Assembly: GCA_017444395.1 (NCBI GenBank)
Contig: JAFSWT010000043.1
Coordinates: 1 to 56,703 of the forward strand
From: Schwartzia sp. (in: firmicutes)
GTDB lineage: Bacteria; Bacillota; Negativicutes; Selenomonadales; Selenomonadaceae
Direction of reading: 5' to 3'
DNA length: 56,703 bases
Shown here: positions 1 to 7,826 of the stretch, one piece after another
Layout of the letters: the number at the start of each line of letters is the position of its first letter
Numbering within the stretch: position 1 is the stretch's first letter
Notes under the pieces: generated by a model
Database searches by the model: none
The model's input: the letters and a program-made list of their open reading frames with translations, nothing else
What the model was told of the DNA's origin: nothing
Made by a program: the position numbers and the translations under genes

Positions 1-260
1 ATGAACTACAAGGCGGGAAGTGATGTATCTCTTTCCGGCCTTCAACCAAAATTGCATCATTTTCACTCCCGATGTCCATTTTCCCCTTCCCGGGGCGGAT
101 ACGGGAACACGCAAAAAAGGAGAGAAGCGTTGGCTTCTCTCCATTTTTGCGTGTTCCCGTATCCGCCCCGGGAAGGGGAAAATGGACATCGTGAGTGAAA
201 ATGATGCAATTTTGGTTGAAGGCCGGAAAGAGATACATCACTTCCCGCCTTGTAGTTCAT
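1..260. repeat. 260-bp near-perfect palindrome
   Basis: Positions 1-128 are the reverse complement of 133-260, with only two mismatches (69 against 192 and 118 against 143) and a 4-base loop at 129-132. The arms reach exactly to the window edge, so they may continue to the left. The centre (ggagagaagc / gcttctctcc flanked by A and T runs) is the same hairpin as the terminator at 16560-16601. The right arm belongs to an interspersed repeat seen again near 36160. ORFs called across this region only reflect the symmetry. It could be two copies of a repeat inserted head to head around a terminator, or an assembly artefact. Confidence 0.95.
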
Positions 261-415
261 GGTCCGGCGGCCATCGAAAAATCGTCCGGCAAAAAAATCG
301 GATTCAAAATTTTTGAATCCGATTTTTTTGCCCCCGCGGGTAAGAATAGCAACGAAGCCATGCTGTATCATCGTTTGCGGCTATACCGGAAAAAGGGGCT
401 TCGCCAAAATTGCGC
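198..415. repeat. interspersed intergenic repeat, copy 1
   Basis: This stretch aligns by eye with 36160-36385 and, over its last 90 bases, with 17040-17130. Shared blocks include a 'gatacaatt-tggttg' block, 'ggccatcgaa', 'cgaagcca', 'tatcatcgtt' and 'ttgccaaaatt'. The three copies are all intergenic and differ by substitutions and small indels. No open frame is conserved between them, so it is probably a non-coding repeat family of the REP/MITE type. Confidence 0.75.
291..329. terminator. bidirectional hairpin with A/T runs
   Basis: A 19-bp perfect inverted repeat (291-309 and 311-329) with a single-base centre, starting in seven A and ending in seven T. It would act as a rho-independent terminator on either strand and lies downstream of folK on the minus strand. 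It sits inside the interspersed repeat, so its role as folK terminator is inferred. Confidence 0.6.
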
Positions 416-433
416 GTTTTGTGAGGCGGCGGG

Positions 434-931
434 CTACAGCGTTTCCCAGCCGGCTTCTTCTGTTTTCACGATATTCTCCCGGTCCCCGACCGCCGCCAGC
501 CAGTCAGCGACGGTCTTGCCGACGATGATCTCGCCGGCGGCGATGTCCGCCAGCGGTACGAGGACGAAGGCGCGCTGGGTGAGATACGGGTGGGGCAGTG
601 TCAGCGTCGCGTCCGAAAGCGTGACGCCGGGGATGTGCAGCAGGTCGAGGTCGATGGGGCGCGGGCCCCAGTGCTCGTGACGCTGGCGCCCCAGGCCCTG
701 CTCGATGCGCTGGCAGAGCCGCAGGAGCTGATGCGGCGCGAGATCGGTATGGAGGCAGGCGGCGGCGTTGAGAAAGGGGGGCTGGTCCGTTTTGCCCCAG
801 GGCGGCGTCTCGTAGAGGGCCGAGACCGCTGCGACGGTGACGCCGGGGGCGGCGGCGAGCTGGCGCAGGGCGAGGCGCATGGTTTGGGCCCGGTCGCCGA
901 GGTTCGCCCCCAGGCCGAGGTAGCATTTCAT
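434..931 (-). CDS. folK: 6-hydroxymethyl-7,8-dihydropterin pyrophosphokinase
   Basis: Transfers pyrophosphate from ATP to 6-hydroxymethyl-dihydropterin, giving the substrate of FolP in folate synthesis. The 165-aa protein has the usual length. It shows the N-terminal GLGANLGDR motif (6-14), the signature GPRPIDLDLL (89-98), which carries the Mg-binding aspartates, and LPHPYLTQRAFVLVPL (112-127). The start ATG overlaps the folB stop in an ATGA arrangement, so it is translationally coupled as the last gene of folE-folP-folB-folK. A hairpin with A/T runs at 291-329 may end the transcript. Confidence 0.97.
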   Translation of the reverse strand: MKCYLGLGANLGDRAQTMRLALRQLAAAPGVTVAAVSALYETPPWGKTDQPPFLNAAACLHTDLAPHQLLRLCQRIEQGLGRQRHEHWGPRPIDLDLLHIPGVTLSDATLTLPHPYLTQRAFVLVPLADIAAGEIIVGKTVADWLAAVGDRENIVKTEEAGWETL

Positions 932-1290
932 GGCCGTTCCCTCCGCAAGGTGACGCTGACATCGGCGAATTTCCCGGGAATCGGCGCCCGGGGTTTGTGC
1001 ACCGTGACGCGAAGACGGCGGACGAGGGGATAGCCGGCCAGGACAGCCGCGGCAATTCGTTCGGCCACCGTCTCGATCAGGGCCACCGGCGCGCCCTCGA
1101 CGATGGCCTGTACCGTTTGAAAGACGGCGGCGTAGTCCACGGTCTTTTCGAGGTCGTCGCTCTCCCCCGCCGGCGCCAGGTCCAGCCAGAGGACGATGTC
1201 CACGAGAAACGGCTGCCCCTTTTCCCTTTCGTCGGGCAGGCAGCCGTGATAGCCGAAGAATTCCATGCCGTTGATTTCGATTTTATCCAT
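928..1290 (-). CDS. folB: dihydroneopterin aldolase
   Basis: Cleaves 7,8-dihydroneopterin to 6-hydroxymethyl-dihydropterin and glycolaldehyde. The 120-aa product matches the family length. It carries the N-terminal FFGYHGCLPDEREKGQ motif (11-26), ALIETVAERIA (70-80) and VTVHKPRAPIPG (95-106), whose lysine is the catalytic one. I chose the ATG at 1290 because an AGGGG site lies about 10 bases upstream; the same frame stays open to 1323 but without a better site. It starts 7 bases before the end of folP and overlaps folK by 4 bases. Confidence 0.96.
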   Translation of the reverse strand: MDKIEINGMEFFGYHGCLPDEREKGQPFLVDIVLWLDLAPAGESDDLEKTVDYAAVFQTVQAIVEGAPVALIETVAERIAAAVLAGYPLVRRLRVTVHKPRAPIPGKFADVSVTLRRERP

Positions 1291-2155
1291 CCGAATCCGC
1301 CCCTTCACAATCAATGGCGTCAATCATGCGGCTCATACGGGCGATTTCCTTCACGTCATGGACGCGCAGCAGGCCGCAGCCCTTCATCACGCCCCACACG
1401 CAGGCGGCGCCGGTGGCCTCCAGCCGTTCCTCCACCGGCAAGCCGAGGGCGGCGCCGATGAAGCTCTTGCGGCTCACGCCCAGCAGCCAGGGCCATCGCG
1501 CCCCGTCGCCCCGGGTGAGCTCCTCCAGCCGGCGCAGTACCGTGAGATTCGCCGCCGCCGTCTTGCCGAAGCCGATGCCGGGATCGAGGATGAGGTTTTC
1601 CTCCGGGACGCCGGCCTCGCGGGCGATCGCCGCCGACCGGGCGAAAAACCGCTGCATGGCGGCGATGATGTCGCCGTCGTATTCTTTTCCCGGCTGGTTG
1701 TGCATGACGACCACCGGCAAATGGTGGGCCGCCGCGACGCGGGCCATCGCTCCGGGCTCGGGGGCGTACTGCAGGCCCCAGATGTCGTTGAGGATATGGG
1801 CCCCTATTTGCGCCGCCATGGCCGCCGTCTCCGCCCGAAAGGTGTCCACGGAGACCGGCGCCTCCACCGCCGGCAGCACCGCCGCCAGATACGGCCGCAG
1901 CCGCTCCGTCTCCTCCTGCGCCGTCAGCGGTGTCGCGCCGGGGCGGGTGGATTCGGCGCCGATGTCGATGATATCCGCGCCCTCCGCCACCATCTGGCGG
2001 GCCCGCCGGGCCGCTTTTTCCGGCGTGTCCCAGCGGCCGCCGTCGGAAAAGGAGTCCGGCGTCACGTTGAGGATGCCCATGAGGACGGTCCTTTTCCCCA
2101 ATGTCAGCCGCCGCCCGTCGGGCCAGCGGTAGTCGCGAACCGCCCGGGCCGTCAT
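1283..2155 (-). CDS. folP: dihydropteroate synthase
   Basis: Condenses hydroxymethyl-dihydropterin pyrophosphate with p-aminobenzoate; this is the sulfonamide target. The 290-aa protein shows all the usual blocks: ILNVTPDSFSDGG (28-40), DIIDIGAESTRPGA (61-74), PVSVDTFRAET, HILNDIWGL, VVVMHNQPG, LILDPGIGFGKT and the C-terminal SRKSFIG (about 228-234) and RVHDV. The start ATG at 2155 overlaps the folE stop (ATGA). The frame stays open far upstream (to 2683) through folE, but that extension is only a shadow of folE in another frame. Confidence 0.97.
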   Translation of the reverse strand: MTARAVRDYRWPDGRRLTLGKRTVLMGILNVTPDSFSDGGRWDTPEKAARRARQMVAEGADIIDIGAESTRPGATPLTAQEETERLRPYLAAVLPAVEAPVSVDTFRAETAAMAAQIGAHILNDIWGLQYAPEPGAMARVAAAHHLPVVVMHNQPGKEYDGDIIAAMQRFFARSAAIAREAGVPEENLILDPGIGFGKTAAANLTVLRRLEELTRGDGARWPWLLGVSRKSFIGAALGLPVEERLEATGAACVWGVMKGCGLLRVHDVKEIARMSRMIDAIDCEGADSDG

Positions 2156-2640
2156 TTCGCCCCCATCAATATCTGCCACGCCTGCTGGTGCAGGGCGCTG
2201 TCCTCGCGGAAGCGGCCCCGGCTCTCGGCGGTCACGGTGCGGGTGCCCAGCGCCAGCTCGCCCCGGATCATCATGCAGAGCTGCTGCGCCGTCACCACGA
2301 CCATGACGCCCTCGGAGCCCAGGTCTTCCTCGATGGCGGCGGCGATTTCCTTCGTCAGCCGCTCCTGGAGCTGGGGCCGGTGGGACAGGATGTCCACGAG
2401 CTTCGTGAATTTGCTGAACCCCGCCACTTTGCCGTCCCGGGGCAGATAGGCCAGCTCCACCTCGCCGAAGAACGGCACCAGATGATGCTCGCACATGGAG
2501 TAGAACGGGATGTGCTTCACCGCCACGATGCCCTGGCTCTCGGCCTCGAACACCTCGCCCCAGACGGGCTTCGTCGCCTGCCCGCAGCCGCTGAAGAGCA
2601 GCGCGTACATCTTCGCCACCCGCTCCGGCGTATTCTCCAT
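2152..2640 (-). CDS. folE: GTP cyclohydrolase I, apparent 5' frameshift
   Basis: Converts GTP to 7,8-dihydroneopterin triphosphate, the first step of the folate branch. The 162-aa frame contains the catalytic core: YSMCEHHLVPFFG with zinc ligands C50 and H53, and TAQQLCMMIRGE with C122. Family members usually have about 185-220 residues. The missing N-terminus is present upstream in another frame: an ATG at 2720 with a GGGGAG site encodes MTMDQKKAVAAMSDFLEALG, and a shift near 2661-2664 leads into LDLRAAGMENTPERVAK. Adding one G to the G-run would restore a protein of about 189 residues. It is either a sequencing or assembly error, or a real mutation that forces initiation at 2640. Confidence 0.9.
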   Translation of the reverse strand: MENTPERVAKMYALLFSGCGQATKPVWGEVFEAESQGIVAVKHIPFYSMCEHHLVPFFGEVELAYLPRDGKVAGFSKFTKLVDILSHRPQLQERLTKEIAAAIEEDLGSEGVMVVVTAQQLCMMIRGELALGTRTVTAESRGRFREDSALHQQAWQILMGAK

Positions 2641-2736
2641 GCCGGCCGCCCTGAGGTCCAGCCCAGCGCCTCCAGAAAATCACTCATGGCCGCGACGGCC
2701 TTTTTCTGGTCCATTGTCATCGCTCCCCGAATTCCT

Positions 2737-2862
2737 CTACCGATGGGAAACCCCGGTCAATCTCTCGATTTTTTCCAAACACCAGAAATCATTTTCCCAA
2801 AAGAAGTATTTGTCCTTGCGCTTCTTGAAAATCCGTGACGGCATATTGATTTCATTTCTCAT
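2737..2862 (-). CDS. small hypothetical protein (41 aa)
   Basis: Unrecognised basic and aromatic small protein beginning MRNEINMPSRIFKKRKDK and containing FFWENDFW. Its ATG at 2862 lies inside the end of the preceding small gene (11-base overlap), with a GGAAGG site upstream, so it is translationally coupled. Only 16 bases separate its stop from the folE ATG at 2720. This suggests cotranscription with the folate genes. The longer frame to 2961 has no supporting start. Confidence 0.5.
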   Translation of the reverse strand: MRNEINMPSRIFKKRKDKYFFWENDFWCLEKIERLTGVSHR

Positions 2863-3034
2863 ATTCGCGCCTTCCGTCAGCGTATTCGATATAGGATTGC
2901 CCTTTCTCCGTATCATATCCGGCGACAGGAACACCCTTGACCTTTTTTTCCTCGTTTTCAAGACGTATCGCCTCGATAAAGCGGCGTGTCAGTTCGTCGT
3001 CGCTTATGCCGCACATAGCGTCAAGCTCATTCAT
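2852..3034 (-). CDS. small acidic hypothetical protein (60 aa)
   Basis: Begins MNELDAMCGISDDELTRRF and ends in a charged tail with YIEYADGRREYEK. It looks like a short helix followed by a small beta segment; I do not recognise the family. An AGAGGAGAG site sits 8 bases before the ATG at 3034, which fixes the start. It lies 55 bases after the TSUP permease and overlaps the next small gene by 11 bases. An acidic protein coupled to a basic one is reminiscent of toxin-antitoxin layout, but nothing in the sequences proves it. Confidence 0.6.
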   Translation of the reverse strand: MNELDAMCGISDDELTRRFIEAIRLENEEKKVKGVPVAGYDTEKGQSYIEYADGRREYEK

Positions 3035-3089
3035 GGCAATCTCTCCTCTGCTGGTTGCGCGGCGCTCCCGCGCCAAAAACCTGATTCCT

Positions 3090-3851
3090 CTATTTCCAGA
3101 ACAAATCCCAAAGCTGCTTGCCGATCAGGACCGTGGTCACGCCGATGAACAGCGGCCGCACATAGGATGAACCTTTGGCCAGCGCCATCCGGGCCCCGCA
3201 GAAGGCCCCCGCCACCATCGCCAGTCCCATGGGCAGGGCGTAAAGGTACGCCGGCAGCCCCAGCACCGCGAAGGCGAGCAGGCTGGCCAGATTGCTGGCG
3301 AAGTTCAGCGCCCGGGCGTTGGCCGCCGCCCCGACAAAATCGAAGCCGACGAGCAAAAACGCGAACAGCAGGAACGAGCCGGTGCCGGGGCCGAAAAAGC
3401 CGTCGTAGAAGCCGAACACGAAGGCCACCAGAAAGCTCATCCGGAGCATCCGCCGGTTCATCCCCCGGTAGGTGGAGACGCCGCCCCAGTCTTTCTTGCA
3501 TACGCTGTAAAGGGCGACGGCAATCAGCATGACCACGATCAGCGGCCGCAAAAAGTCCGGCGAGATCGTCCGCACCACCAGCACGCCAGCCACGGAGCCG
3601 AAGAAGGACAGCGGGAAGAGCTTCCGGACCAGCGCCACGTTCATCTTGCCGGAGCGGATGAAGGTCACGAAGCCGGCCAGCGCCCCCATGGTGGAGGCGG
3701 CCTTGTTCGTCGCCAGCACCGTGATGGGGGGCAGCCCCGTCCACATCAGCGCCGGAATCGAAATCAGCCCGCCGCCGCCCACCACCGAGTCGATGAAGGC
3801 GGCGATGAATCCCATGACGGCCAGAAACGCCGCCGTCCCCAAATCAGGCAT
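3090..3851 (-). CDS. TSUP-family permease (TauE/SafE)
   Basis: A 253-aa polytopic membrane protein of the sulfite exporter TauE/SafE family, whose members move sulfur-containing or organic anions; the substrate is not predictable here. It begins with a hydrophobic helix followed by IDSVVGGGGLISIPALM, the glycine-rich repeat typical of the family. A second copy is around GFYDGFFGPGTGSFLLF in the second half, reflecting the internal duplication. The ATG at 3851 is preceded by GAAGGAGGAAA. It is probably the first gene of the minus-strand unit running into the folate genes; a TACAAT -10 hexamer is visible at 3878-3883. Confidence 0.9.
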   Translation of the reverse strand: MPDLGTAAFLAVMGFIAAFIDSVVGGGGLISIPALMWTGLPPITVLATNKAASTMGALAGFVTFIRSGKMNVALVRKLFPLSFFGSVAGVLVVRTISPDFLRPLIVVMLIAVALYSVCKKDWGGVSTYRGMNRRMLRMSFLVAFVFGFYDGFFGPGTGSFLLFAFLLVGFDFVGAAANARALNFASNLASLLAFAVLGLPAYLYALPMGLAMVAGAFCGARMALAKGSSYVRPLFIGVTTVLIGKQLWDLFWK

Positions 3852-4330
3852 CCTGTTTCCTCCTTCTTTTTCTCTGCATTGTACCATAAAGCAACAAAAG
3901 AATCCATAGCATCGCCCCCTTTCGTCCGGCGCGCGGGCCATGCCGCCGGCGGTGCCGTACCCGGCCAGAGCGGTCATGGAGAGACCGGACATTTTTCCGC
4001 GTCCCCGCCCGGTTCCGGGACGATCATACCGCCGTTTCCCCGGCCAATGGGCTGTTTCATGTGTCGTTTATCCGGTGAATGTGTCGTTTCATCTTTTCGC
4101 AGGGAATGGCAAACAGAAAGAACAGGAAGAATCGGAAGATTTCTGCGGAAAAATTTTCCCGGCAGGTAGGAAAATCTTTTTCTTTGTCGAATATAAGAAA
4201 ATGGACCAAAATATGCAAAGCGAGACAACCGCCAACAGGGAAACACGGAAAGGCATGCCCGCGTCCGCCGCGGGCGGATCTCCAATGTTTCCTCAAAAAC
4301 CGGCGGCGTGCCGGCAAAGGAGGAATTCAC
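3852..4330. other. divergent intergenic region
   Basis: The region separates the minus-strand TSUP gene from the plus-strand HD-GYP gene. It holds a TACAAT-type -10 for the minus strand at 3878-3883. It also has a direct repeat tgtgtcgttt at 4060-4069 and 4080-4089 (20-base period, about two helical turns), which could be a regulator site. A possible 86-codon minus frame at 4057-4317 has no ribosome binding site. No c-di-GMP riboswitch was recognised upstream of the HD-GYP gene. Confidence 0.5.
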
Positions 4331-5392
4331 TTGCGAGCTGTAGCGATCGAAGACCTTGAGCCTGGAATGATACTGGCCCGTTCCATCATCAACGACGACA
4401 TGATTGTCGTGCTCTCCGAGGGCACGATGCTCTCCAAGGCCCACATCACCCGTTTGGGTTTTCTTGATATCCCTTCCATCTACATAAAGGACGAATACGA
4501 GCTCAGCGAAACCTTCCAAAGCGTTTCGGCCATATTCAGCCCCAGCAGTTCCTTCGTCTCCGAGTACAAGGAAGTCATCACCACCGCCAAGGAGATCTTC
4601 GAGGACGCCAAGAGCGGCAAGCCCCCGGTGGAGAAGTCCCGCACCATGGTCACCACTACCCTGGCGCCGATGGCGAAGGAAAGCGGCGCCATTGACTATC
4701 TGCTGGAAGTCAACCATCTGGCCAGCGACGTCTATAACCACTCCATCCGCGTCTCGATTCTCGCCGGCGTCATCGCCAAGTGGATGATGCTGCCGGCCTC
4801 GGAAAGCCAGGACATCATCATGGCCGGCTTCCTGCACGACATCGGCAAGACGAAGTTCCCGGAGCGCCTTTTGGACAAGCAGATCGACAACCTCAAGGGC
4901 GAGGATCTCGACGCCTACATCCAGCATACGATGGACGGCCAGCGTATCCTCTCCGGCAGCCCCGAGCTGTCCGACGGCGTGAAGCTGGCCGCCATGCAGC
5001 ACCATGAGTGCATGGACGGCACCGGTTTCCCCTTCAACCTGGAAGGCCAGGACATCCACAAATACGCCCGCATCATCGCTTTGGCCGATCTCTACGACAA
5101 CATCACCACCGAGCGCGAGGGGCAGAAGAAGCGCACGCCCTTCGAGGCCATCGACCGCATCACGTCGGAGATGTATTCAAAGCTCGATCCGATGATCTGC
5201 GTGCCGTTCCTCAAGCACATCAAGGAGGCGTTCCTCGGCTCCCGGGTGCTGCTCTCCAACGGGCTGACCGGCCACATCGTCCGCTATTCCAACGATTTCT
5301 CGGCCCAGCCCCTGGTGCGGCTGACCCAGGACGACATCGTGGACCTCAACGAAACCCCCGCCATCAAGATCATCGAATACAATCCGAAATAA
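4331..5392 (+). CDS. HD-GYP domain phosphodiesterase
   Basis: Probable cyclic-di-GMP phosphodiesterase acting in the cytosol. The 353-aa protein has an N-terminal domain of about 110 residues followed by an HD-GYP domain: HSIRVSILAG (H137), FLHDIGKTKFPE (HD at 169-170), QHTMDGQRIL (H199), and QHHECMDGTGFP (223-234), where the GYP signature reads GFP. The C-terminal part has a short PilZ-like or small beta domain. The start is a TTG at 4331, 5 bases after AAAGGAGGAA; the frame is open upstream but without another site. A terminator follows at 5405-5437. Confident on family, not on the process it controls. Confidence 0.92.
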   Translation: MRAVAIEDLEPGMILARSIINDDMIVVLSEGTMLSKAHITRLGFLDIPSIYIKDEYELSETFQSVSAIFSPSSSFVSEYKEVITTAKEIFEDAKSGKPPVEKSRTMVTTTLAPMAKESGAIDYLLEVNHLASDVYNHSIRVSILAGVIAKWMMLPASESQDIIMAGFLHDIGKTKFPERLLDKQIDNLKGEDLDAYIQHTMDGQRILSGSPELSDGVKLAAMQHHECMDGTGFPFNLEGQDIHKYARIIALADLYDNITTEREGQKKRTPFEAIDRITSEMYSKLDPMICVPFLKHIKEAFLGSRVLLSNGLTGHIVRYSNDFSAQPLVRLTQDDIVDLNETPAIKIIEYNPK

Positions 5393-5404
5393 GCCAGGCA
5401 AAAA

Positions 5405-5437
5405 CGCCGGCCGGCGAAAAGCTGACCGGCGCTTTTT
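5405..5437 (+). terminator. rho-independent terminator after HD-GYP gene
   Basis: GC stem (cgccgg at 5405-5410 with ccggcg at 5426-5431) followed by a T run at 5433-5437, 12 bases after the stop codon. Confidence 0.7.
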
Positions 5438-5665
5438 ATTCGCTTGATGCTATACTGCAGATACATCCTGCAGGCTACCGTATCCGGCGCTCCCCGGTGC
5501 ATTATTTCATGCCGCCGGTTTGGCACCGTCGACGCCCTCATTTTTAGCCGTCATTTTTCTGAAAATCCCCCTACCCTTTTCACCGGAATCGGAGTATAAT
5601 AGAACCTGATTTGCATAGTATATATATTGCGAATCGTATATTTCTATTCATAGGACGGTCAGTTT

Positions 5666-6559
5666 ATGGAAATCAAGGACATGCAGGCTTTCTATGCCGT
5701 GGTGGAGGAAGGGAACATCAGCCACGCGGCGCTGCGGCTCGACGTGGCCCAACCGGCGCTGTCGCGGCAGATGAAGCGGCTGGAAACGTCGCTGGGCGTG
5801 CAGCTTTTCGAGCGGGGCAGCCGCCGCATCCGGCTGACGGAGACCGGCCGGCTTCTCTATGCCCGGGTGGAAACGATCCTGAGCATGGTGGACGGTACCG
5901 TGCGCGAAATCGCGGAAGTCGGCAACGGCCGGGCGGGGACGGTGCGCCTGGGAACGGTCATCTCGTCCGGGGCGCTGATTCTGCCGGATCTGATGCACGA
6001 GTTCCACCGCCGCTATCCCCAGGTGGCGTTCCATGTCTTCGAGGCGGAAGGAACACGGGTCCTGGAAATGCTGGACAACCGCTCAATTGATATCGGTATC
6101 ACCCGCAGTCAGGTGGACGCGAATTTCTACGACTCCATCGTGCTGGAGAACGAGCCGCTGGTCGTGGTAATGGACCCGGAGCAGGCGCGCCAGATCGGTC
6201 AGGAGGAAACCGTCCGCCTGGCAGAGCTTCGCGACGCGCCGGTAATCGTGCCGCTTCGCTGGAAAGCGCCCTTCGTGGCCCATTGCCAGCGGGCGGGTTT
6301 CTCGCCGCAGCTTGTCTGCGTCAGTGACAGCATTGTTCTGGACGTGTTGAATGTCCGGCAGGGGCTGGGCATCGCGCTGGTTCCTGTCTCGGCCCGGAGC
6401 CTGATGGCGGACGACGGCCATCTGGTCACGAAGCGGCTGGTGGAGCCGGAAATCATGACGCATACCGTGGTTTCCTGGCTGCGCAATCACCCGTTGCCAG
6501 CCAGCGCCCGGCATTTCATCGGCTTGTTCAAGGAACTGCGCGGCCAACTGTCCCATTGA
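5666..6559 (+). CDS. LysR-family transcriptional regulator
   Basis: A 297-aa regulator with the N-terminal winged helix-turn-helix (about residues 3-60, AALRLDVAQPALSRQMKRLE) and a LysR substrate-binding domain (about 88-290). It is of the IlvY/CynR/YtlI type in overall shape; the effector is unknown. A TATAAT hexamer lies at 5595-5600, but no clear -35. Its stop is 12 bases before the thioesterase gene, which is therefore probably cotranscribed. Such regulators often act on their own operon. Confidence 0.93.
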   Translation: MEIKDMQAFYAVVEEGNISHAALRLDVAQPALSRQMKRLETSLGVQLFERGSRRIRLTETGRLLYARVETILSMVDGTVREIAEVGNGRAGTVRLGTVISSGALILPDLMHEFHRRYPQVAFHVFEAEGTRVLEMLDNRSIDIGITRSQVDANFYDSIVLENEPLVVVMDPEQARQIGQEETVRLAELRDAPVIVPLRWKAPFVAHCQRAGFSPQLVCVSDSIVLDVLNVRQGLGIALVPVSARSLMADDGHLVTKRLVEPEIMTHTVVSWLRNHPLPASARHFIGLFKELRGQLSH

Positions 6560-6571
6560 TAAGGAGGGAAC

Positions 6572-6985
6572 ATGAGCATGAATCTTTCGGAGAAAATCAC
6601 GCCGGGCCTCACGCGGGAAGCGCTGATGACCACGGAAGTAAAGGATACGGCCCAAATCATCGGTAGCGGGACCATGCCCGTCCTGGCGACGCCGGCAATG
6701 GCGGCACTGATGGAGCGAGCTGCCTCGGAGCTGGCGGAGACGCTGCTGCCGGAGGGATGGACCAGCGTGGGCACCGAACTTCATATCCATCATACGGCGG
6801 CGACGCCGGTGGGCCTGCCGGTCCGGGCCATCGCCATCGTAACGGCAGTGGAGGGACGGAAAATAACGTTCGAGCTGAAAGCCTACGATACAATTGGCGA
6901 GATTGGTTCCGGCACGCACCAGCGCGCCATCGTGGAGGCGGACCGCTTCCTGGGGAAAGCCCAGGCGCGCCGCGACAAGAAATAG
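6572..6985 (+). CDS. hotdog-fold thioesterase family protein
   Basis: A 137-aa protein resembling the FlK/fluoroacetyl-CoA thioesterase-like group (thioesterase family, hotdog fold). Visible features are VLATPAMAALMERAA, the loop TSVGTELHIHHTAATPVG with conserved Thr/His positions, and GTHQRAIVEADRF near the C-terminus. It presumably hydrolyses a small acyl-CoA. An AAGGAGGG site lies 4-11 bases before the ATG. It sits directly behind the LysR gene and ahead of a strong terminator. Confidence 0.88.
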   Translation: MSMNLSEKITPGLTREALMTTEVKDTAQIIGSGTMPVLATPAMAALMERAASELAETLLPEGWTSVGTELHIHHTAATPVGLPVRAIAIVTAVEGRKITFELKAYDTIGEIGSGTHQRAIVEADRFLGKAQARRDKK

Positions 6986-7005
6986 TAGAATTAGAAAATA
7001 ATGAG

Positions 7006-7060
7006 GCGTTCCGGCCACGAGATGAAAGTTTCATTAAATCGTGGCCGGAACGCTTTTCTT
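7006..7060 (+). terminator. strong rho-independent terminator
   Basis: A 15-bp perfect stem (7006-7020 with 7039-7053, gcgttccggccacga) and an 18-base loop, then a T-rich tail (ttttctttcc). It closes the LysR-thioesterase unit. Confidence 0.9.
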
Positions 7061-7136
7061 TCCGGCGGATTTAGGGTATGATGACAGAGAAAGGAGCCGT
7101 CCCCACGGGGAGACGGTAGAAAGGAGGCGAGCCGCG

Positions 7137-7826
7137 ATGGAAGAGGCGGCGAGAATTTTCATAGTGGAGGACGAGCGCCGCATTGCCCGGTTCCTGCAAA
7201 TGGAGCTGGAGCATGAGGGCTTCAAGACGGCGACAGAATCGAACGGCCGCCGGGCCTACGAGCGCATCCTGCAGGAGAACTACGACCTGGTGCTGCTGGA
7301 CCTCATGCTGCCGGAGATGGACGGGCTGGAAATCTGCCGGAATGTGCGCCAGCTTTCCGATGTGCCGATCATCATGCTGACGGCGAAGGACGACCTCGAA
7401 GACAAAGTGAACGGCCTCGACATCGGCGCCAACGATTACATGACGAAGCCCTTCGCCATTCAGGAACTCCTGGCGCGCATCCGGGCAGCCCTCCGGGCCC
7501 ATCAGCCGGCGGCGGAGACGACGGACGGCGAAATCCTGGTGGCCGGCGACCTGGTGATGTACCCGGGCCGGTATGAAGTCAAAGTGAAAGGCGAGCCGGT
7601 GGAGCTCACGAAGAAGGAATACATGCTGCTGGAGTACCTGCTGCGCAACAAGCGGATGGTGCTGAGCCGCGACCAGATCCTGCAGACGGTCTGGGGCTAC
7701 GACTACATCGGCGATACCAACGTGGTGGACGTCTATATCCGCTATCTGCGGTCGAAGATCGACGAGCGGTTCGGCCAGAAGTTCATCCATACGATGCGGG
7801 GCGTCGGCTATGTTATCAAGGATTGA
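7137..7826 (+). CDS. OmpR/PhoB-type response regulator
   Basis: A 229-aa regulator. The receiver domain has acidic residues E11-D12, phospho-acceptor D55 in LLDLMLPEMDG, T82 and K104 in MTKPF. The C-terminal winged-helix domain (about 130-229) contains ELTKKEYMLLEYLL and VVDVYIRYLRSKID. The ATG at 7137 follows AAGGAGGCG; the frame is open further upstream but only through the preceding terminator. The 3' end overlaps the kinase gene by 17 bases, so the two are translationally coupled. Confidence 0.95.
   Translation: MEEAARIFIVEDERRIARFLQMELEHEGFKTATESNGRRAYERILQENYDLVLLDLMLPEMDGLEICRNVRQLSDVPIIMLTAKDDLEDKVNGLDIGANDYMTKPFAIQELLARIRAALRAHQPAAETTDGEILVAGDLVMYPGRYEVKVKGEPVELTKKEYMLLEYLLRNKRMVLSRDQILQTVWGYDYIGDTNVVDVYIRYLRSKIDERFGQKFIHTMRGVGYVIKD

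Larger units (their letters stand above)
1..433. other. non-coding region left of folK
   Basis: No gene is supported here. It holds the 260-bp palindrome, the repeat copy at 198-415 and the hairpin at 291-329. Apparent ORFs on both strands mirror each other because of the palindrome and lack ribosome binding sites. Confidence 0.7.

Noticed and set aside
63..371. ORFs of 65-161 codons across the left palindrome on both strands
   Set aside because: They are mirror images created by the inverted repeat, with no ribosome site or family.
1265..2449. 394-codon plus-strand ORF
   Set aside because: Antisense shadow of folP/folE, Arg- and Pro-rich from high-GC codons; the minus-strand genes are certain.
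4057..4317. 86-codon minus ORF in the divergent spacer
   Set aside because: No ribosome site and odd composition; treated as spacer.
4090..4330. c-di-GMP riboswitch upstream of the HD-GYP gene
   Set aside because: I looked for the GEMM core and did not find the conserved segments.
3974..5059. 361-codon minus ORF
   Set aside because: Antisense to the HD-GYP gene; no homologous motifs.
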